Assembly: GCA_036375165.1 (NCBI GenBank)
Contig: DASUSI010000140.1
Span: forward strand, 11,127-75,126
DNA: 64,000 nucleotides
Direction of reading: 5' to 3'
Source of the DNA: WHSM01 sp036375165
GTDB lineage: Bacteria > Actinomycetota > Actinomycetes > Mycobacteriales > Micromonosporaceae
In this document: positions 16,406 to 25,229 of the stretch, in pieces
Position numbering within the stretch: position 1 is the first letter of the stretch
Layout of the letters: every line of letters begins with the position of its first letter
Program-made: the position numbers and the translations under genes
Notes under the pieces: generated by a model
The model's database searches: none
Told to the model about the DNA's origin: nothing
What the model saw: the letters and a program-made list of their open reading frames with translations, nothing else

Positions 16406-17236
16406 ATGCTTGTCCGGTCAACCACACAACCTGCGAGAGATGGCCAGTTTGTGAATGTCTCGACCGAGCCGCGTCAGGTGGATCGCGCCAGTCCGCTCCC
16501 GCTCTGGGCGCAGCTCTACGAAGATTTGGTACGCCGGCTGGCGGCCGGCGGATTCGGGGCCGAATTCCCGGGCGAGCACGAACTGGCAACCGAGTACCAG
16601 GTCAGCCGGCACACCGTCCGTGAGGCGCTGCGCCGGCTGCGCCAGGCCGGGGTGCTCGACTCCGGCCGTGGGCGGCGTACCTCCGTACGAACCGCCCGCA
16701 TCGAGCAACCCCTCGGCGCGATCTACTCGCTGTTCAATGAGGTCCAGGCACGCGGGATGCGGCAACGCAGCGAGGTGTTGCGGCGCGACACCCGCCAAGA
16801 CGCCGCCGTGGCCGCACGACTCGGAATCGACCAGGGCACCGAGTTCGTCTTCCTGGAGCGGCTCCGGTTCGCCGACGAGGAACCGCTGGCCCTGGACCGG
16901 ACCTGGATGCGGGCCAGCCTGGCGCGTCCACTGCTCACCGCCGACCTGACCGCCACCGGCCTGTACGCGGAACTGGCCCGCACCGGGGTACGGATCACCG
17001 ACGGCCGGGAACGGATCTACGCGGTTCCGCCCTCCGCGGACCAGCGTCGCCGGCTGCACCTGAGTCGAGGGGTGGCACTGCTCGCGATCGAACGGATCGG
17101 ACGCGTCGACGGCACACCGGCCGAGTGGCGCGAGACCTTCGTACGGGGCGACCGGTTCAGTGTGGTCGCCGACTGGGCGCCACACCGGGTGTACCAGATG
17201 CAGGTGGCCGACGGCTCGCCGCTGGCGTCGCGCTGA
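16406..17236 (+). CDS. GntR-family regulator with UTRA effector domain
   Basis: Given from ATG 16406 (276 residues), but GTG 16451 is an equally possible start and would place the TATGCT at 16405 as a -10 box. The winged helix is clear: PLWAQLYEDLVRRLAAGGF, then EHELATEYQVSRHTVREALRRLRQAGVL. The C-terminal 150 residues follow the UTRA/HutC fold (FVFLERLRFADEEPLALDRTWM, ending in AEWRETFVRGDRF), which binds small effectors. It faces the PaaI thioesterase gene tail to tail and diverges from the beta-propeller gene, so its targets cannot be read from context. Confidence 0.9.
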   Translation: MLVRSTTQPARDGQFVNVSTEPRQVDRASPLPLWAQLYEDLVRRLAAGGFGAEFPGEHELATEYQVSRHTVREALRRLRQAGVLDSGRGRRTSVRTARIEQPLGAIYSLFNEVQARGMRQRSEVLRRDTRQDAAVAARLGIDQGTEFVFLERLRFADEEPLALDRTWMRASLARPLLTADLTATGLYAELARTGVRITDGRERIYAVPPSADQRRRLHLSRGVALLAIERIGRVDGTPAEWRETFVRGDRFSVVADWAPHRVYQMQVADGSPLASR

Positions 17237-17283
17237 CCCGCAGCGGCCGGTGACCGGAAATCTGTGACCGATGCCCGGTCCGG

Positions 17284-17700
17284 CTACGACCGGCCGTTCA
17301 CCACCCGGGACCGGCCCCGGAACTCCGCTACCACGTCCTCGCCGGAGGTCACCGTCACGTCGTAGATGCCGCTGCGCCCGTACCGGCCACGCTCAACCGC
17401 GGTGGCGACCAGTTCTTCACCGAGCCGGACCGAGCGAACGAACACGATGTCACAAGCCTGGGCAACGGTCGGCGTGCCGTAGGTGTTGCAGGCGAACGCG
17501 AACGCGCTGTCGGCGAGCAGGAACACGTACCCGCCGTGACAGATCGCGTGACCGTTGATCATGGTCTCGCCGACCTTCATCCGGGCCGTGGCCCTTCCCG
17601 GCGCCACGTCCTCGATCGTGATCCCGACGTTCTGGGAGGCCAGGTCGTCGGCGTACATCGCGTCCGCGCAGCGGCGCGCGAGATCGTGTGCCTGATTCAT
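17284..17700 (-). CDS. paaI: PaaI-type hotdog thioesterase
   Basis: ATG 17700 follows GGAGGGA by 7 bases; 138 residues, the usual family length. ICHGGYVFLLADSAFAFACN is the PaaI hotdog signature, with Gly-Gly after the helix-capping His and Asp in the catalytic helix; GRYGRSGIYDVTV is the following strand pair. PaaI hydrolyses hydroxyphenylacetyl-CoA and related thioesters in phenylacetate catabolism. No other paa genes are present here, so a general acyl-CoA thioesterase role is also possible. Confidence 0.88.
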   Translation of the reverse strand: MNQAHDLARRCADAMYADDLASQNVGITIEDVAPGRATARMKVGETMINGHAICHGGYVFLLADSAFAFACNTYGTPTVAQACDIVFVRSVRLGEELVATAVERGRYGRSGIYDVTVTSGEDVVAEFRGRSRVVNGRS

Positions 17701-17900
17701 ACGGTGGTCCCTCCGGGGGAGGACGGTGACGACCGGCACGGCCGTTCCGCGACCAGCCCGGCGCATCGGCCCTGACCAGCGCGGTCACAGCGGCGGGCGG
17801 CCCCCTCGGCGCTCCCGCCGCCCCAGCGTACGCGGCCGGACGACCCCTTCCGCCAAGGTCAAGGGTCCGAGTTCTTGTGGTTCGTTCCTAGTGTGGCGCC

Positions 17901-19004
17901 ATGCAGACTCTCGAACCGAAACCATCGAGGCGGTTTCTGCCCGGTGTCCTGATCGGGTCGGTGGTCGTGGTGCTGCTCATCGGGGTAGGGGCCGCGATCT
18001 GGTGGCGCGACAGCGGCGGCGACGCCCAGGGCGGGCGTGTCGCGGCACCGGACGGCCTGGTGGTACGGGTACGGGACCGGGAGGACCTCAGCCACCTGTC
18101 CGAAGGCGGCCACGAGCCGGCGGTGCTGCTCTACCGGCTCTGCCAGCAGCAAGGCTGCGAGTGGCGGACGGTGTTCCGCGACGGCCGGCAGTACCTGCTC
18201 CACCACGTGACGGACGATTCACTCTCGGAGGAGTTGACGGGACTGTCCCCGAACGGTCGGATCGTCGCGGTTCCCACCGACGCCGGCATGATGTTCCGGG
18301 ACCTGGTCGCGGGAACCATGCAGCCCGCCGGCTCGCTGCGGAGATACCAGGGCGGCGGCAACGGTACGAGGCGGGCATGGTCCGACGACGGGCGCTGGCT
18401 GGTCCACTACAACGGGTACAACCTCGGGATCATGGTCGACACCGTGACCGGTGAACCGCACCGGCTTCCGGAGAACCTCGGCGACATCACGATCGTCGGG
18501 GTCACCCGCGACGGCCGGCTGCTCACGATCGCTCCCCCCAAGGCCGACGCGCGCGGCATCGGGGTCGCCGTCGCCGGGGTGGACGACCTCGACCGCGCCG
18601 AATACCGCACCGTGGACCTTTCCGGGGTGCTCAAGGCCCGGGAGAACCTCACCGACGGACGCGACGGCCACGTCGAGGCGTACGCCTCACCGGACAGCAC
18701 CCGGATCGCCGTGACGGTGCGCCGGACCGACGACGACCCCGGCGACGTCCGGTGGCGGATGACCGCCGTACTGATCATCGATCTGGCGTCGGGCACCGTT
18801 GTCAAGCGGCACGACGTCGCCCCGGATACCACCGTCGCCTGCGGCTGGGACGCCACCGGAGTGCAGGTGCTGACCGGCCATCCCGCCGATCCCGACACCG
18901 GCGGAAACCAGGTGGCCGTCCACTGGCTGGACCCGTGGACCGGTGAGGAGCGGGCACGCGCGACGATCCGGGGCGAGGCACGGAAGCTGTCACTGCGCTG
19001 CTAG
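17901..19004 (+). CDS. Membrane-anchored protein with beta-propeller-like domain
   Basis: 367 residues from ATG 17901. A single N-terminal membrane helix (FLPGVLIGSVVVVLLIGVGA, about residues 12-35) precedes an extracytoplasmic domain of about 320 residues. Repeating blade-like units are visible: LSPNGRIVAVPTDA, WSDDGRWLVHYNGYN, VTRDGRLLTIAPP, ASPDSTRIAVTVRR, WDATGVQVLTGHP; each has the S/W-x-D-G-R pattern of WD40/TolB-like propellers. There are Cys at CQQQGC. Function unknown; it is monocistronic. Confidence 0.82.
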   Translation: MQTLEPKPSRRFLPGVLIGSVVVVLLIGVGAAIWWRDSGGDAQGGRVAAPDGLVVRVRDREDLSHLSEGGHEPAVLLYRLCQQQGCEWRTVFRDGRQYLLHHVTDDSLSEELTGLSPNGRIVAVPTDAGMMFRDLVAGTMQPAGSLRRYQGGGNGTRRAWSDDGRWLVHYNGYNLGIMVDTVTGEPHRLPENLGDITIVGVTRDGRLLTIAPPKADARGIGVAVAGVDDLDRAEYRTVDLSGVLKARENLTDGRDGHVEAYASPDSTRIAVTVRRTDDDPGDVRWRMTAVLIIDLASGTVVKRHDVAPDTTVACGWDATGVQVLTGHPADPDTGGNQVAVHWLDPWTGEERARATIRGEARKLSLRC

Positions 19005-19059
19005 CGCCCCCGGCCGGCCGCCCGCTCAGGGCTTGGGTCATCGACTGGCTTTTGCAGCC

Positions 19060-19073
19060 GTTTATCGATAAAC
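19060..19073. promoter_or_regulatory. Perfect palindrome GTTTATCGATAAAC
   Basis: A 14-bp perfect palindrome 26 bases upstream of the acetyltransferase start at 19099, in a locally AT-rich spot. It is a plausible operator overlapping that gene's promoter or leader. The cognate regulator is not identified. Confidence 0.5.
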
Positions 19074-19098
19074 CGTTGAAAGAGTACGGTGAGCGGCC

Positions 19099-19617
19099 AT
19101 GGATGCCATCGGTGACGTGTCGGTACGACGGGTCGGGCCGGACGACTGGCAGACCTGGCGGGATGTCCGGCTGGCCGCCCTGGTCGACTCGCCCGAGGTG
19201 TTCCCCGGTGAGTTGGCCCGCGCCCGGGACCATCACGAGGCGGCATGGCGGGAACGGCTCGACCACTCGTATGGCGTGTGGGTCCTCGCCACGGCGGACT
19301 CCACCGCGGGATCGGAACCGGTCGGTCAGGTGGGAGCCTGGCTGCCGTTCGGTTCGGTGCCCAGCCTGGTGCAGACCTGGGTCCACCCGTCCTGGCGGGG
19401 ACGCCGGGTTGGCGATGCCCTGGTCGCCGAGGTGCTGGCCTGGGCCAGGGAGCGGCGGCATGACCGGGTGGACCTGTGGGTACTGGAAAGCAACCTTCCG
19501 GCACGGCGGCTGTACCAGCGGCACGGCTTCACCCCGACCGGGGAGTACGTGCCGTACCCCGACGTGCCGAGAGTGCGGGAGGAGCGCATGGTGCGGCACC
19601 TGAAGGGCGGGCGCTGA
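19099..19617 (+). CDS. GNAT-family N-acetyltransferase
   Basis: 172 residues from ATG 19099. The acetyl-CoA-binding motif A is LVQTWVHPSWRGRRVGDALV (R/QxxGxG/A variant RRVGDA), followed by VDLWVLESNLPARRLYQRHGF, the standard motif B with the Asn and the Tyr near the end. The length and order match the GCN5-related fold. The acceptor substrate is unknown; members modify antibiotics, proteins or small amines. A palindromic site lies just upstream. Confidence 0.92.
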   Translation: MDAIGDVSVRRVGPDDWQTWRDVRLAALVDSPEVFPGELARARDHHEAAWRERLDHSYGVWVLATADSTAGSEPVGQVGAWLPFGSVPSLVQTWVHPSWRGRRVGDALVAEVLAWARERRHDRVDLWVLESNLPARRLYQRHGFTPTGEYVPYPDVPRVREERMVRHLKGGR

Positions 19618-19700
19618 AACCACGCCGGCAGCACCGCGCCGAGACCCGGGCCACCCGACGAAACGGGCGCCCCACCCGTACCCCGTCCTAAGGTGAAGCC

Positions 19701-21101
19701 GTGGCCGTTCACTTTGACGTCGTCGTGCTCGGAGCGGGCCCCGGTGGGTACGTGGCCGCTGTCCGGGCCGCGCAACTGGGAATGAAGACCGCGATCGTGG
19801 AGGAGCGCTACTGGGGCGGTGTGTGCCTCAACGTGGGTTGTATCCCGTCCAAGGCGCTGCTGCGCAACGCGGAACTGGCCAACCTGGTGCAACACGAGGC
19901 CGACACGTTCGGCATCCGGATCGACGGAAAGGTCAGCGTCGACTACACCGCCGCGTTCCAACGCAGCCGCACCGTGGCCGAAGGTCGGGTCAAGGGTGTC
20001 CACTATCTAATGAAAAAGAATTGGATCACCCAGTTCAACGGCTGGGGTTCCTTCACCGATCCGCACACCCTGCACGTGGCGTTGTCCGACGGTGGGGGCG
20101 AGACCGTGACGTTCTCGCACTGCGTCATCGCGGTGGGTGCCACCACACGGCTGCTGCCCGGCACCAAGTTGTCCGACAGGGTGGTCACGTACGAGGAACA
20201 GATCCTCACCGATCAGTTGCCGGACAGCATCGTGATCGCCGGGGCCGGTGCCATCGGGGTGGAGTTCGGGTACGTGCTGAGCGCGTACGGCGTGAAGGTC
20301 ACCATCGTCGAGTTCCTGGACCGGCTGGTACCACTGGAGGACGCCGACATCTCCAAGGAGCTGTCCCGGCACTACCGCAGGCTCGGTATCGACGTGATGA
20401 CCTCCACCCGGGTCGACGCGATCGACGACTCGGGTGACAGCGTGCAGGTGACGGTCACCAAAGGTGATCGGCAGCAGGTCCTGGAAGCCGACAAGGTACT
20501 GCAGGCGATCGGATTCGCCCCCCGGGTGGAGGGCTACGGCCTGGAGAACGCCGGGGTACGCCTCACCGAGCGCGGTGCCATCGACATCGACGGCCGGATG
20601 CGTACCAGTGTGGGGCACATCTACGCGATTGGTGACGTGACCGCGAAGCTGATGCTGGCGCACAACGCCGAGGCGATGGGTGTGGTCGCGGCGGAGACCA
20701 TCGCGGACGCCCAGACCATGGAGCTGGACTACGCGATGATCCCGAGGGCCACGTACTGCCAGCCGCAGATCGCGAGCTTCGGTTACACCGAGGCGCAGGC
20801 CCGGGAGCGGGGTCACGACGTCAGGGTGGCCAAGTTCCCGTTCAGCGCGAACGGCAAGGCGCATGGCCTCGGGCATACCCCCGGTTTCGTGAAGCTGATC
20901 AGTGATACCCGGTACGGCGAGTTGCTCGGCGGCCACCTGATCGGGCCGGACGTCACCGAACTGCTGCCGGAACTCACCCTGGCCCAGCAGTGGGATCTGA
21001 CCACCGCCGAGCTGGCACGCAACGTACACGCCCATCCCACCCTCAGCGAGGCGGTCAAAGAGGCGATCCACGGGCTGGAAGGTCACATGATCAACATGTG
21101 A
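19701..21101 (+). CDS. lpdA: Dihydrolipoamide dehydrogenase
   Basis: Class I pyridine nucleotide-disulfide oxidoreductase, 466 residues from GTG 19701 (AAGGTGAA upstream). FAD-binding GAGPGGYVAA opens the protein; the redox pair is C42 and C47 in VCLNVGC; the NAD motif GAGAIGVEFGYVL follows near residue 180; the C-terminal HAHPTLSEAVKEA supplies the His-Glu dyad used by the partner subunit. It reoxidises the lipoyl arms of 2-oxoacid dehydrogenase complexes. It is alone here, not in a pdh operon, as is common in actinobacteria. Confidence 0.95.
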   Translation: MAVHFDVVVLGAGPGGYVAAVRAAQLGMKTAIVEERYWGGVCLNVGCIPSKALLRNAELANLVQHEADTFGIRIDGKVSVDYTAAFQRSRTVAEGRVKGVHYLMKKNWITQFNGWGSFTDPHTLHVALSDGGGETVTFSHCVIAVGATTRLLPGTKLSDRVVTYEEQILTDQLPDSIVIAGAGAIGVEFGYVLSAYGVKVTIVEFLDRLVPLEDADISKELSRHYRRLGIDVMTSTRVDAIDDSGDSVQVTVTKGDRQQVLEADKVLQAIGFAPRVEGYGLENAGVRLTERGAIDIDGRMRTSVGHIYAIGDVTAKLMLAHNAEAMGVVAAETIADAQTMELDYAMIPRATYCQPQIASFGYTEAQARERGHDVRVAKFPFSANGKAHGLGHTPGFVKLISDTRYGELLGGHLIGPDVTELLPELTLAQQWDLTTAELARNVHAHPTLSEAVKEAIHGLEGHMINM

Positions 21102-21113
21102 TCCCAGGGCGGT

Positions 21114-22124
21114 TCAGAGGGGGTCGGGGCGGTCCACAGCCTCGGACTCCGGACGTCGTGGCGTCTGCGGCACATCGCCAACGTCCACCGGCAACCCGAG
21201 GTGCAGCACCAGGTACGGGGTGCCCATCCCGGACAGCACCCGGTGCAGGGCTGCCCGCCCGGCAGGTACCTCGATCACCGAGCTGACCGGTCGTACCACG
21301 ACGCCGTGGTGGGTCGCGGTGAGCCATACCGCTGACAACGCCTCCCCCGCGGCGAGCCAGGAGGACGGCTGGTCTCCGTTGCCGTACAGCACGACGTACT
21401 CGCCCTGGGTCTGATAGCCCATGCCACGTGGCGGCAGCGACCCCTCCGGGACACCCGCCGTCGCACCTTCCGGAACGCGGCTCCACCGCTCCAGCTCCCA
21501 CCGGTAGTCCGGCTCGGCGAGTTGTACGACGTCGGCGTGTTCGGCGGCGACGACGATCCGTCTCGCCTGGTCGGCCGGCAGCACGTGGAGCCAGACGGCG
21601 TGCTCGGCCACGGCCTGCCTGAGTTCGGACAGCACCGCCTCCGGCACCGGGCGGTCGGCCACCCCCCGCCGGTCGGTACGCCTGCGCAGCGCCGCTTCGA
21701 GCATGTCGGCCGCCGCACTCGTCGGCGTCCCGGGCTCGCCCACGGTCACCTCGGCCAGCAGAGTGGACCGGTCGGAGTCGGAGAACCGGCGCACCTGCGT
21801 CGGGTAGCCCATCGCGTGCAACGCCACCCGGACGTGGTGCAGGGCCGCGCCGCAGGAGAGCACCATCAACCGCCCGTCGGGGTCGGCCACGCTCAGCGTC
21901 CACCGTGGATCCGCCCGCAGTTCCAGGTGATCGCCGGTCACGCTCCAGTGCCACGGCTGCGTGTTGTGCACCGAGGGCGCCCGCAGCGCGAGCCGGGCCG
22001 CCGCCGCGAGCGCTGCGGGCAGGTCCGACGGCCGCCGGGACAGCGCCGACAGTCCGGCGGCGGTCAGCTCCCCGGGGTCGACTGCGTGGCCTTGGGACCA
22101 CTCGGGTTTCGAATCGCTCGGCAT
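21114..22124 (-). CDS. Acg-type nitroreductase-fold protein
   Basis: 336 residues from ATG 22124. It has the features of the Acg family: ARLALRAPSVHNTQPWHW near residue 50, DPDGRLMVLSCGAALHHVRVALHAMGY, RRRTDRRGVADRP, and near the end LAAGEALSAVWLTATHHGV. These are internally duplicated nitroreductase-like halves that bind FMN but lack a full reductase site. In mycobacteria Acg belongs to the dormancy regulon. It is divergent from the lasso peptide cluster, with 323 bases between, and no link is evident. Confidence 0.88.
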   Translation of the reverse strand: MPSDSKPEWSQGHAVDPGELTAAGLSALSRRPSDLPAALAAAARLALRAPSVHNTQPWHWSVTGDHLELRADPRWTLSVADPDGRLMVLSCGAALHHVRVALHAMGYPTQVRRFSDSDRSTLLAEVTVGEPGTPTSAAADMLEAALRRRTDRRGVADRPVPEAVLSELRQAVAEHAVWLHVLPADQARRIVVAAEHADVVQLAEPDYRWELERWSRVPEGATAGVPEGSLPPRGMGYQTQGEYVVLYGNGDQPSSWLAAGEALSAVWLTATHHGVVVRPVSSVIEVPAGRAALHRVLSGMGTPYLVLHLGLPVDVGDVPQTPRRPESEAVDRPDPL

Positions 22125-22447
22125 GTCACCCCAGATTGTCTGACTCTGATGCGATCCACGTCACCCCCCACAGCTACCCCGTCGCCCCTTTGCTACACCC
22201 GGTCCCGGACCCGCGCGATCATGATCATCAAGGCCCGGATCCCGCGATACGGGACGGAAATCCGGAAATGGATGACAGGTGTCACCCAGTGGCCTGTGAA
22301 TCCGTCACGCCTCTCGCGCTTCGGATTGTTACCCCGGTGCCACCCTCATAGCGTCTGAATCAGCGCATGCGCGATCAGATCTGGAGGATTCTTCCGGATC
22401 CGGCATGGACCGGCGGAGTCCAAGGAGAACCGAAAGGGGAAAGGTCG
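22125..22447. other. Intergenic region upstream of the lasso peptide precursor
   Basis: Carries the promoter of the lasso cluster. A possible -35 TTGTTA at 22326 with CATAGC near 22347 is only a weak match. GATCATGATC at 22217-22226 is a short perfect palindrome. The strongest translational signal is GGGGAAAGG just before the precursor ATG. No gene fits in the stretch. Confidence 0.4.
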
Positions 22448-22558
22448 ATGCGTACCTACGAACGTCCCACCCTGATGTCCCTCGGTCTGTTCCAGGACGT
22501 GACGGGCCTCGGCGGCCACGGACCGCGCGACGCTCTGTTCCAGCACCAGCTCATCTGA
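22448..22558 (+). CDS. Lasso peptide precursor
   Basis: A 36-residue peptide starting at ATG 22448 after GGGGAAAGG. The leader holds the canonical recognition pattern YxxPxL (YERPTL, residues 4-9) followed by G13 and ends in DVTG, with the conserved Thr at -2. The predicted core, residues 21-36, is LGGHGPRDALFQHQLI. Leu1 would supply the amine and Asp8 the carboxylate for an 8-residue macrolactam, leaving an 8-residue tail. Leu1-Asp8 closure is known from the citrulassin class. It is the first gene of the cluster and its product is cleaved, cyclised and exported by the four genes downstream. Confidence 0.9.
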   Translation: MRTYERPTLMSLGLFQDVTGLGGHGPRDALFQHQLI

Positions 22559-22653
22559 CCGGATAGCGGGTGCCGATGAACCGGCCCGGGTGGCAGGCGC
22601 GACACGTCCGCCACCCGGGCCGGTCGCTACCGGTGCCGCGGAAAGGGCTCCGC

Positions 22654-24513
22654 ATGACCCCTGCCATCCGAGTTGACACGATCCCCTCCTGGTTTGTGGC
22701 ACTGCCCGACCACGAACCGGCCGCCCACGCGGTCACAGAGCTGTTGGACAAGGCTCCGCACCGGATCGACCACCCTTCGGGGCGACCCTGGGTGCTGGGA
22801 CACTGGCCGGACCGCTCGCTGGCGGTCGGCGGATCCAGAACCACGACGCTCGCCCTGATCGGACAGCACGCCGCCACCGGTGCCGAGCTCAGCGGTGCCG
22901 CGCGACAGATGCGGTCACCGGGCGATCTGGAACGGTTCGCGGCCACGGTGGTGGGCAGTTGCCACCTTTTGGCGTCGGTCGACGGCCAGGTCCGGGTGCA
23001 AGGCACGGTGACCGGGGTCCGGCGGGTGTACCACGCCCGCTTCGACGCCACCACCATCGCCGCCGACCGCGCCGACATCCTGGCCGGACTGCTCGGCACC
23101 GGCCTGGACCCGACCAGGCTGGCGCTGCACCTGATGTCACCGCCGGTCCTCTACCCGCTGGCCGGGCTGCCGGTATGGCGGGGCGTCGACCTGGTGCCCA
23201 CGGACCACGCTCTGCTGCTCGACGGTCGTGGCAGGGCCCGCATCGTTCGGTGGTGGACACCGCCCGAGCCGGTGCTGCCGATGGCGGCCGGCGCCGACCG
23301 GTTACGGGAGGCGATGTCCGCCGCGGTCCGGGCCCGGGTGCGCGACCACCAGACGGTGAGCTGCGACCTGGGTGGTGTGGACTCCACGGCGGTGTGCTCG
23401 CTCGCGGCGCGCGGCCCCGCGACGGTGCTGGCCTACACCGCCGCCAGTCAGGACCCGCTGAGCGACGACGTGCCGTACGCCCGGCGTACGGTGGCCGCGC
23501 TCAACGCCGCCGGGGCCCACGTCGAGCACCACGTGATCCCCGCCGAGCGGATGCCGCTGGTGTACCACGGCCTGCTCGACATGGACGAACCACTCGACGA
23601 GCCGTGTGGCGCCACAGTGGACCGGGAACGCTGGCTGGTGATCGCGAGACTCGCGGCCGAAGCCGGCTCGGCACTGCACCTCACCGGGTTCGGCGGCGAC
23701 GAGTTGCTGCACGGCTCGCTGTCCCACCTGCACACCCTGGCCCGCAGCAGACCCCTGTCGACGTGGCGGACCCTTCGTGGTTTCGCGGTCAAGTACCGCT
23801 GGCCCACCAAGGCGCTGCTCCGTCAACTCGGGGACAACCGGCCGTACCACCTCTGGCTCGGCACTGTCGCCGGCTGCCTGACCGCACCACCGCCCGTGTC
23901 AGCCCAGCCACTGTTGGAATGGGGCTTCCGGCCCCGTCTCGCGCCGTGGGTGACGCCGGAAGCGGCGTTCGAGGTGGACCGGCTGGTCCGGGAGCACGCC
24001 GACCGGAAGGCCGAGCCGCTCGCTGCCCGGCGCGGCCAGCACCGGGAACTCGAGACCATGCGGTTCGTCTCCCGGCTCACCAGACAGTTGGATCAGATGG
24101 CGAACCGGTTCGGGGTGACGCTGTCCGCCCCGTACTACGACGACCGGGTGGTCGAGGCCGGGCTCGCGGTGCGACCCCAGGACCGGGTCACGCCGTGGCG
24201 GTACAAGCCGCTGCTGCGCGAGGCGATGCGCGGCATCGTGCCGGACCACAGCCTGGACCGGCACACCAAGGCCAACGGGACGGTGGACGAGGACACCGGG
24301 ATGCGACAGAACCGGGCACAACTGCTCGCGCTCTGGGATGACTCCCGGCTCGCCGACCTGGGGCTGGTTGACGAGCGGGCGGTACGGGAGGCGTGCACCC
24401 GGCCGATGCCCCGGCAACTCGACAACGGCGTGCTCTACCAGACCGTGGCGTGCGAAGTGTGGCTGCGGACGCTGGAACGCGTCGCGACACAACAACACCG
24501 AGGAGACCCATGA
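22654..24513 (+). CDS. Lasso peptide cyclase (asparagine synthetase homologue)
   Basis: 619 residues from ATG 22654, behind GAAAGGG. It has the asparagine-synthetase-like architecture of lasso cyclases: an N-terminal degenerate glutaminase-like domain without the catalytic N-terminal Cys (residues about 1-210) and a C-terminal ATP-pyrophosphatase domain. The PP-loop is SCDLGGVDSTAV near residue 235, and LTGFGGDELLHGS near 350 is a second nucleotide contact. It adenylates the core Asp side chain and closes the macrolactam on the N-terminal amine. Its stop overlaps the next start (ATGA). Confidence 0.94.
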   Translation: MTPAIRVDTIPSWFVALPDHEPAAHAVTELLDKAPHRIDHPSGRPWVLGHWPDRSLAVGGSRTTTLALIGQHAATGAELSGAARQMRSPGDLERFAATVVGSCHLLASVDGQVRVQGTVTGVRRVYHARFDATTIAADRADILAGLLGTGLDPTRLALHLMSPPVLYPLAGLPVWRGVDLVPTDHALLLDGRGRARIVRWWTPPEPVLPMAAGADRLREAMSAAVRARVRDHQTVSCDLGGVDSTAVCSLAARGPATVLAYTAASQDPLSDDVPYARRTVAALNAAGAHVEHHVIPAERMPLVYHGLLDMDEPLDEPCGATVDRERWLVIARLAAEAGSALHLTGFGGDELLHGSLSHLHTLARSRPLSTWRTLRGFAVKYRWPTKALLRQLGDNRPYHLWLGTVAGCLTAPPPVSAQPLLEWGFRPRLAPWVTPEAAFEVDRLVREHADRKAEPLAARRGQHRELETMRFVSRLTRQLDQMANRFGVTLSAPYYDDRVVEAGLAVRPQDRVTPWRYKPLLREAMRGIVPDHSLDRHTKANGTVDEDTGMRQNRAQLLALWDDSRLADLGLVDERAVREACTRPMPRQLDNGVLYQTVACEVWLRTLERVATQQHRGDP

Positions 24514-24770
24514 TGGTTCTCAAGCTGCGCGACGGGGTGTCCGTCGCGGACACCGACTACGGAGTAGTGCTGCTCGACGAGGTGAGCGGCGAGTTCTGGA
24601 ACCTGAATCCGACCGGGGCCCTGGTACTGCGGGCGCTGCTGGAGGACGGTTCCGTAGAACGGGCCACCGAAGAGCTGAGGGTGCAGTGCGCGGTGGACCG
24701 GGAAGCCGCCCACCGCGACGTCCAGGACCTGGTGGCCGCGCTGAACTCGGCGGGGCTGATCCAGTCATGA
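24510..24770 (+). CDS. Lasso peptide RRE protein (PqqD-like, B1)
   Basis: 86 residues from ATG 24510, overlapping the cyclase stop by 4 bases. The fold is read from VSVADTDYGVVLLDEVSGEFWNLN, then TGALVLRALL and a C-terminal helix DVQDLVAALNSAGLI: a winged helix-turn-helix of the PqqD/RRE type with the typical WxLNxTG turn. It grips the YxxPxL part of the leader and hands the precursor to the peptidase. Overlap with both neighbours indicates coupled translation. Confidence 0.93.
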   Translation: MMVLKLRDGVSVADTDYGVVLLDEVSGEFWNLNPTGALVLRALLEDGSVERATEELRVQCAVDREAAHRDVQDLVAALNSAGLIQS

Positions 24771-25183
24771 GCACCCAGGAGATCGTTCCTCGGGACTTCG
24801 GTCGGGTGCCGCTGCGGCGGCGGATGCTCGCCCGGGTCGCCGTGGCCGGTGCGCGCCTGCTCGCCACCCAATCCCCGGTGCGGATCCGGCGGGTGCTGTT
24901 GCGACTGCGCAAGGGGGCCGTGCCCGCGACCCGGGAGCAGGCCAGGTACGCCCGGGATGCCGTGATGACCGTGAGCCTGGCCTGCGCCGGGCGCGAAGGC
25001 TGCCTGCCCCGGTCCCTCGCCACGGTGCTGTTCTGCCGACTCCAGGGCCGGTGGGCGGCGTGGTGCGTGGGAACCCGCACGGTGCCGCCGTTCGGGGCGC
25101 ATGCCTGGGTGGAGGTGGCCGGGGAACCGGTCGGGGAGGAGCATCCGGCCGACTACTTCCGGACCTTCTTCACGGTGCGCTGA
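24767..25183 (+). CDS. Lasso peptide leader peptidase (B2, transglutaminase-like)
   Basis: 138 residues from ATG 24767, overlapping the RRE gene stop. The catalytic Cys is in EGCLPRSLATVLFCRLQG, the His in PFGAHAWVEVAGEPVGE and the Asp in the following PADYF region, the Cys-His-Asp order of the B2 family. It removes the leader after the -2 Thr in an ATP-coupled assembly with the cyclase and RRE. A split B1/B2 arrangement is usual in actinobacteria, in contrast with the fused B of proteobacteria. Confidence 0.93.
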   Translation: MSTQEIVPRDFGRVPLRRRMLARVAVAGARLLATQSPVRIRRVLLRLRKGAVPATREQARYARDAVMTVSLACAGREGCLPRSLATVLFCRLQGRWAAWCVGTRTVPPFGAHAWVEVAGEPVGEEHPADYFRTFFTVR

Positions 25184-25229
25184 GCCGGTTGACGACCCCG
25201 CGCCGCACCGTCCAGAAAGGAGACCCCAG

